From assembly GCA_020637235.1 (NCBI GenBank), contig JACJWG010000010.1:105673-169672 (forward strand): a DNA stretch of 64,000 bases. The letters are read 5' to 3'. Position 1 is the first letter of the stretch. Each line of letters starts with the position of its first letter. The notes below the pieces were generated by a model that worked only from the letters and a program-made list of their open reading frames with translations, searched no databases and was not told where the DNA came from. Made by a program: the position numbers and the translations under genes. Below, piece by piece: positions 60,382 to 64,000 of the stretch. Source of the stretch: Acidimicrobiaceae bacterium (lineage in GTDB: Bacteria > Actinomycetota > Acidimicrobiia > Acidimicrobiales > Ilumatobacteraceae).

Positions 60382-60773
60382 GGGGCTGACAGGATTCGAC
60401 ATCAGTTTCACCGGTCGGACGTGCGACCCGAGTTGCTCAGACTCGTAAAACGGGGCAACCCAAAGAATTGCCAACGAGCAGTTCGCTCTCGCCGCCTGAT
60501 TCTCAGGTGAGTGAAGAGACATCGTGACCAGAAATGGCGCACGGGGCCGATCCACCGCAGCCCGGCAACAGAAGCGGAGGATGACAGCGGGAAAGACAGC
60601 TGGCGTCGGGAAAGACCGATGACCGATCGGAAAGACGATCCGTGGCCCACCACCTCCGGGTGATGGGCATCCGACCCGCCGGTCTCCCTGCGTCAGGGAG
60701 GAAGTCGGGAATGGTCGTAGCACGGGCGCTCGCTGCCTGATGGACGGGGGTTCGACTCCCCCCAGCTCCACCA
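60382..60773 (+). ncRNA. ssrA: Transfer-messenger RNA (SsrA)
   Basis: A 392-nt one-piece tmRNA. The 5' end GGGGCTGACAGGATTCGAC and the 3' end with T arm GGGGG-TTCGACT-CCCCC and CAGCTCCACCA form the tRNA-like domain. The tag frame ends L-A-A-stop at 60497-60499; read from GCA at 60455 it gives A-T-Q-R-I-A-N-E-Q-F-A-L-A-A. The exact resume codon could be one codon earlier. The C-terminal A-L-A-A is the usual ClpXP degron. The rest contains several GC hairpins consistent with pseudoknots. Confidence 0.96.
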
Positions 60774-60786
60774 CGAAACCGCTGGT

Positions 60787-60810
60787 CACGGGCCCGCCAC
60801 CGGGCCCGTG
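60787..60810. terminator. Strong hairpin after tmRNA
   Basis: CACGGGCCCG and CGGGCCCGTG form a perfect 10-bp stem with a CCAC loop, 13 nt after the tmRNA CCA end. No T-run follows. It also lies downstream of the convergent 2TM-protein gene. Confidence 0.7.
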
Positions 60811-60867
60811 GTCACCGCGATGTCCAGGTCCGGGAACGCCGCGCCGGACCGAAGCTCTCCGTCGAGC

Positions 60868-61182
60868 TCACCGCCGTGACAGCCGCACCACGGTGCCGTG
60901 CACCGAGAGGCCGAGTGCCCAGCCCATGAGCGCGACGATCGACCACCACGCCCACCACTCGCCCGTGATCCCGGCCGCTGCGTTCAGGGCCGCATTCACC
61001 AGGACGATGAGCGCCATGGACATTGCGAACACGATTGCGTGGATGCGGAGCGCTCGACGCTCGTGGACGTGGAGCAGGTCGAGCGCCGGGAACTGCCCAT
61101 CGGAATGTTCGTTCGTCGGATGAGGTTCCGTGCCGTGCGACAGGTCGTCCTCTCGGTGATCTCGTCGTTCGGATCCGTTCAT
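60868..61182 (-). CDS. Small 2TM-type membrane protein
   Basis: A 104-residue protein with a charged, His-rich N-terminus (D-H-R-E-D-D-L-S-H-G-T-E-P-H) and two hydrophobic segments (about 46-66 and 76-96) separated by G-I-T-G-E-W-W-A-W-W. The layout H-x-x-x-F followed by two spans and W-W-x-W matches the 2TM domain family found alone or fused to kinases. ATG 61182 overlaps the oxidoreductase stop (TGATG), so it is co-translated with it and probably under the same TetR control. Confidence 0.75.
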   Translation of the reverse strand: MNGSERRDHREDDLSHGTEPHPTNEHSDGQFPALDLLHVHERRALRIHAIVFAMSMALIVLVNAALNAAAGITGEWWAWWSIVALMGWALGLSVHGTVVRLSRR

Positions 61183-62168
61183 CAGACGGTGACGACGGTC
61201 TTGCCGCGGCTGCGGCCGGCTCCGACGAGCTCGATCGCAGCGGCCGCCTCGGGCAAGGGATACATGGCGTCGACGCGCGGGGTCAGCACTCCCCTGGCGG
61301 CGAGTTCGATCAGCGTCTCGAGGTCGGCCAGGTTCGGCTTGGAGATGAGGGCCCGCAGCCGTTGACGCACGAACGGCGAGAGCAACGTCGCTCGAATGGT
61401 CCGTCCGAAGCCCATCGTGGCGGGTCCGCCCGAGCCTCCGACGATGACGAGAGTCCCGTCGGTTCGAAGCACTCGACGCAGCTGGCGGAGCGGCCGGTTG
61501 CCGGCGATGTCGATGATCACGTCGTAGCGCTGCCCGTGGCCGTCGACGTGCTCTCTCGTGTAGTCGATCACGTGGTCGGCGCCGAGCTCACCGACCAGAT
61601 CGAGGTTGCGGGTGCTGGCCACGCCGGTCACCTCGGCGCCGAGGGCCTTGGCGATCTGGACCGCGAACGATCCGACACCTCCGGAGGCCCCGAGGATCAG
61701 GACCCGATCGCCGGCGGCGACACCGCCCTGGTCGCGGACCGCCTGGAGTGCGGCGAACCCGGACACGGGCAGCGCCGCTGCTGCCTCGAAGCCCACGTCG
61801 GCAGGCTTGACGGCGAGCTGGGTCTCGGGGACGGCCACGCGTTCGGCGAGGGCCTGGTTGCCCCAGCCGACGACCTCGTCACCGATCGTGACGCGCGTGA
61901 CCGAGTCGCCGATGGCCTCGACGACGCCGGCGAACTCCAGGCCGGCGATGCGGTGTCTGGGAGTGCGAATGCCATAGCTGGGGCGGGCGACGTACGGGAG
62001 CCCTGTGGCGATCAACCAGTCCCCCTTCGCGACCGCCGTGGCCCGCACCCGCACGAGCACCTCGTCGCGTCCGATCGTCGGGATGGCGACCTCGGCCAAG
62101 CGCAGCACCTCGTCCGGAGCTCCGAATGCCTCGTGGATGATCGCCCGCATCGTGTTCGTCTCGTTCAT
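61182..62168 (-). CDS. Quinone-oxidoreductase-like NADP-dependent dehydrogenase
   Basis: A 328-residue zinc-independent MDR-superfamily enzyme. The N-terminal GroES-like domain has V-L-V-R-V-R-A-T-A-V and G-L-E-F-A-G-V-V. The nucleotide motif is L-G-A-S-G-G-V-G-S-F-A-V-Q-I-A-K-A. No structural or catalytic Zn cysteines are visible. It probably reduces quinones or enals. The divergent TetR gene and the double palindrome before it indicate ligand-induced expression. GAGAGGA lies 4 nt before ATG 62168. Confidence 0.92.
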   Translation of the reverse strand: MNETNTMRAIIHEAFGAPDEVLRLAEVAIPTIGRDEVLVRVRATAVAKGDWLIATGLPYVARPSYGIRTPRHRIAGLEFAGVVEAIGDSVTRVTIGDEVVGWGNQALAERVAVPETQLAVKPADVGFEAAAALPVSGFAALQAVRDQGGVAAGDRVLILGASGGVGSFAVQIAKALGAEVTGVASTRNLDLVGELGADHVIDYTREHVDGHGQRYDVIIDIAGNRPLRQLRRVLRTDGTLVIVGGSGGPATMGFGRTIRATLLSPFVRQRLRALISKPNLADLETLIELAARGVLTPRVDAMYPLPEAAAAIELVGAGRSRGKTVVTV

Positions 62169-62183
62169 CGCTTCCTCTCGTCT

Positions 62184-62221
62184 GTTTACGGTGTAAATGA
62201 GACTATATTTACACCGTAAAC
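62184..62221. promoter_or_regulatory. Perfect double TetR operator between divergent genes
   Basis: A 15-bp arm (62184-62198) and its exact reverse complement (62207-62221) flank an 8-bp spacer. Each arm contains the palindrome TTTAC-N3-GTAAA (62185-62197 and 62208-62220), centres 23 bp apart, so two dimers could bind. The AT-rich centre includes TATATT/TATAGT, possible -10 elements for the two directions. Confidence 0.85.
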
Positions 62222-62247
62222 ACGTCAACCCCCCGGAGGCAGACGGA

Positions 62248-62907
62248 GTGGTGAAGCAGGACGACAAACGACCGCCGGTGACCCGAGAGCGGATCCTCGA
62301 CGCAGCGTTCGCGCTCGCCGACGAATCCGGGTTGGAGGCGGTGAGCATGCGCCGGATCGGCAAGCAGCTCGGCGTGGAGGGCATGGCGCTCTACAACCAC
62401 GTGGCCGGGAAGGACGACATCCTCGACGGCATCGTCGATCGTGTGGTCGGGCAGATCCCGCTCCCCTCGACCGACACGGACTGGAAGGTCGCGATGCGAG
62501 CGCGAGCCGAAGCGGCCCGCGTCGTGTTCCTCCGACACCCCTGGGCCGTCGGCCTGCTCGAGACGCGAAGCGCCAACTCGAGTCCGGCCCGCCTCCAGTA
62601 CTTCGACGCCGTGCTGGGCTGTCTCCGCACTGCCGGCTTCGACGCCATGCTCGCCATGCGAGCGTTCTCCACGCTCGACAGCTACATCTACGGTGCCATC
62701 TTCCAAGAGGTGACCCTGCCGTTCGACACTCCCGACAGCCTCGACGAGATCGGTGACGACCTGCTCGCGCAGACGGGCGACGCCTATCCCCACCTCACCG
62801 AGGCGACCGTCCGCGCCATGGCAGACGGATGGAGCCACGCCGAGCAGTTCCGATTCGGGCTCGATCTCGTTCTCGACGCGCTCGAGCAGCACCGACGCAC
62901 TCCGTGA
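62248..62907 (+). CDS. TetR-family transcriptional regulator
   Basis: A 219-residue TetR protein. The helix-turn-helix is T-R-E-R-I-L-D-A-A-F-A-L-A-D-E-S-G-L-E-A-V-S-M-R-R-I-G-K-Q-L-G-V-E-G-M-A-L-Y-N-H-V-A-G-K, split here for reading: the recognition part is G-M-A-L-Y-N-H-V as in classical TetR. The C-terminal domain resembles the TetR_C_1 group. GTG 62248 has GGAGG 8 nt upstream; the ATG at 62197 lies inside the operator and is less likely. It very probably represses the divergent oxidoreductase and itself. Confidence 0.92.
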   Translation: MVKQDDKRPPVTRERILDAAFALADESGLEAVSMRRIGKQLGVEGMALYNHVAGKDDILDGIVDRVVGQIPLPSTDTDWKVAMRARAEAARVVFLRHPWAVGLLETRSANSSPARLQYFDAVLGCLRTAGFDAMLAMRAFSTLDSYIYGAIFQEVTLPFDTPDSLDEIGDDLLAQTGDAYPHLTEATVRAMADGWSHAEQFRFGLDLVLDALEQHRRTP

Positions 62908-62916
62908 CGTCGCGCG

Positions 62917-63402
62917 TCAGGGTGTGTCGAACCCCGTCGAGGGCGTTCCCGGCGGGTGGCGTACGTCGGTTTCGGCGTCGGGGTTGGGGACGCACACTTC
63001 GCCTTCGAGGCCATCGGGGTCGGTGAAGAAGAGGCTGAGGACGGGTCCGAAGTCGGTGACGAACCCGTCGGTGGCTTCCCGGTCGATCAGGCGTCGGCGG
63101 ATCTCGCTGAAGGCCTCCATCGACGCTGCGCGTAGGCCGATGTGGTCGAGTCGTCCTCGACCGAACATGGGTGTCTGGTGTTCGGCTTCGTGGTTCCCGT
63201 CGATCTCGAAGACGTTCAGTTCCGTGTGGGGCCCGATGTTCAGGAACGTGAGGCGAACCGGACCGTCACCCGAGGAGTGTTCGACGGTGGCGCCGAACAC
63301 ACTCCGGTAGAAGTCGACGAGGCGATCGGTGTCGGATGTCAGGATCGCGACGTGGTGGATCCCGTCGAGCAGCATGGGGTCGGTCTCGCGGCGCATCGTC
63401 AT
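62917..63402 (-). CDS. VOC-superfamily (glyoxalase-like) protein
   Basis: A 161-residue single VOC module pair. The N-terminal half has G-I-H-H-V-A-I-L-T-S-D-T-D-R-L-V-D-F-Y, and the second half L-D-H-I-G-L-R-A and D-P-D-G-L-E-G-E-V. His and Glu residues in these places bind a divalent metal in the family. Substrate unknown. ATG 63402 overlaps the stop of the NAD(P)-binding gene (ATGA); it is convergent with the TetR gene, 9 bp apart. Confidence 0.9.
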   Translation of the reverse strand: MTMRRETDPMLLDGIHHVAILTSDTDRLVDFYRSVFGATVEHSSGDGPVRLTFLNIGPHTELNVFEIDGNHEAEHQTPMFGRGRLDHIGLRAASMEAFSEIRRRLIDREATDGFVTDFGPVLSLFFTDPDGLEGEVCVPNPDAETDVRHPPGTPSTGFDTP

Positions 63403-64000
63403 GCTGTCACCTCGGCTCGGCGAAGGGTCACGGCGTCGATCGTCCTGGAGTGCCGAACCGGGTCCGAGTAGCCGGCCGTCAGGACGGCTCGGACGTGCCG
63501 CGGTCGCTCGGCTTCGTCCAGGACCACGACGGCGACGTCTTCGAGTGAGATTCTCGACGTGCCGTCGCAGTCCACGATCAACTCGTCCGTACCGGTTCGA
63601 AACCGACCGGTTCGCCGGCCGGCCGTCATCTCGGCCGCGGGGCTGAAGTAGGTCCAGTCGACCGTGGAGTTCTCGCGCAGTGCGGCGAGCTGGTCGACGC
63701 AGGCCTGTGCGACACCGCGGATCGACGCCGGGACGAAGCGGGGGTCGTCGACGACGAGGCGTCCCCCGCTGTCGGGAACGATGAGGGACCCGGCGCCGCC
63801 GACGACGATGAGTCGGGCTCCGGTGGCGGTGACCCCGTCGAGCAGGGCCTCGGCGGTGACGGCGAGCTCGTCGCCTCCGGCACGGGGGCCCGATGTCGCA
63901 CTGATGACGACGTCCCGGCCGCGGCTGAGGTGAGCGACGTCCCGACGATTCCGGGCGTCGCCCGCGATCCAGGTGACCGACCCACTGCTGTCCAACGACG
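63399..64000 (-). CDS. NAD(P)-binding (NmrA/SDR-like) protein, 5' end outside window
   Basis: At least 200 residues of an atypical short-chain dehydrogenase. Visible parts are G-D-A-R-N-R, D-V-V-I-S-A-T-S-G-P, A-R-L-I-V-V-G-G-A-G-S-L and W-T-Y-F-S-P-A-A-E-M, as in NAD(P)H-binding proteins that lack the usual Tyr-Lys pair. The N-terminal Gly-rich loop lies beyond the window edge; a TTG at 63995 is not a likely start. It is coupled by ATGA to the VOC gene, suggesting a shared small-molecule pathway. Confidence 0.85.
   Translation of the reverse strand, partial: SLDSSGSVTWIAGDARNRRDVAHLSRGRDVVISATSGPRAGGDELAVTAEALLDGVTATGARLIVVGGAGSLIVPDSGGRLVVDDPRFVPASIRGVAQACVDQLAALRENSTVDWTYFSPAAEMTAGRRTGRFRTGTDELIVDCDGTSRISLEDVAVVVLDEAERPRHVRAVLTAGYSDPVRHSRTIDAVTLRRAEVTA

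Noticed and set aside
62197..62247. TetR start at ATG 62197
   Set aside because: It lies inside the operator, has no ribosome site, and the extra residues (L-Y-L-H-R-K-H) are not TetR-like; GTG 62248 has GGAGG.

Overview
This is chromosomal DNA from a very GC-rich actinobacterium. Gene content and order fit a member of the class Acidimicrobiia (Ilumatobacter-like); that placement is inference. Supporting points seen here are a NucS-type mismatch endonuclease, a WhiG/FliA-type sigma factor, a Rip1-type site-2 protease, the run dprA-xerC-sigma-M23-rpsB-tsf-pyrH-frr-cdsA-dxr-rip-ispG, and a Mec/CysM-murI-rph-rdgB block in the same order as in Mycobacterium tuberculosis. No phage, insertion sequence, integron or CRISPR array was seen. 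Both window edges cut a gene (CysQ-like phosphatase on the left, NAD(P)-binding protein on the right).

Layout. 1-4.3 kb: CysQ-like phosphatase, crotonase, a large His-rich membrane protein with a duplicated domain, then a decayed stretch with two hairpin repeats and gene remnants. 4.3-10.4 kb (minus): CoA-transferase III, DHA2-type exporter, and two tandem phosphohistidine-domain proteins that lack the ATP-binding half of their family. 10.5-14 kb (plus): UbiB/ABC1 kinase, NucS, mannose-6-phosphate isomerase. 14.1-28.6 kb (minus): a nucleoside phosphorylase, then the core run ispG, rip, dxr, cdsA, frr, pyrH, tsf, rpsB, degenerate M23 protein, sigma factor, xerC, dprA, comM. 28.7-37.6 kb: small exported protein, clpP, carbonic anhydrase, two fold-II PLP enzymes with a divergent Cys-rich regulator, EthD protein, HerA-like ATPase, DUF2461 protein. 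37.7-43.7 kb: tRNA-Leu, membrane protein, GGDEF/EAL protein, D-amino-acid aldolase, EEP-family protein. 43.7-52.3 kb: rdgB, rph, murI and cysM, mec with an inserted block (MerR regulator, DUF4188, CPBP protease, acyltransferase, sortase chimera). 52.4-60.3 kb: EamA transporter, smpB, arylamine N-acetyltransferase, acetoacetyl-CoA synthetase, GNAT, CorA, fatty-acid-hydroxylase-like protein, histidine kinase. 60.4-64 kb: tmRNA, 2TM protein, quinone-oxidoreductase-like protein with divergent TetR regulator and a perfect double operator, VOC protein, NAD(P)-binding protein.

How the parts connect. IspG and Dxr are both in the MEP isoprenoid pathway; CdsA and Rip are membrane enzymes in the same run; Frr, EF-Ts, S2 and PyrH form the usual translation/UMP-kinase cluster. 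SmpB and its RNA partner tmRNA are about 7 kb apart. Mec and CysM are two of the three parts of the thiocarboxylate route to cysteine, but the carrier CysO is absent between them.

The most general signal is regulatory. About twenty genes have a TAnnnT (or weaker nAnnnT) hexamer ending 6-11 nt before the start codon and no Shine-Dalgarno sequence, which predicts leaderless transcripts. Genes inside operons instead show clear GGAGG-like sites or ATGA/GTGA overlaps. This pattern also helps choose several start codons.
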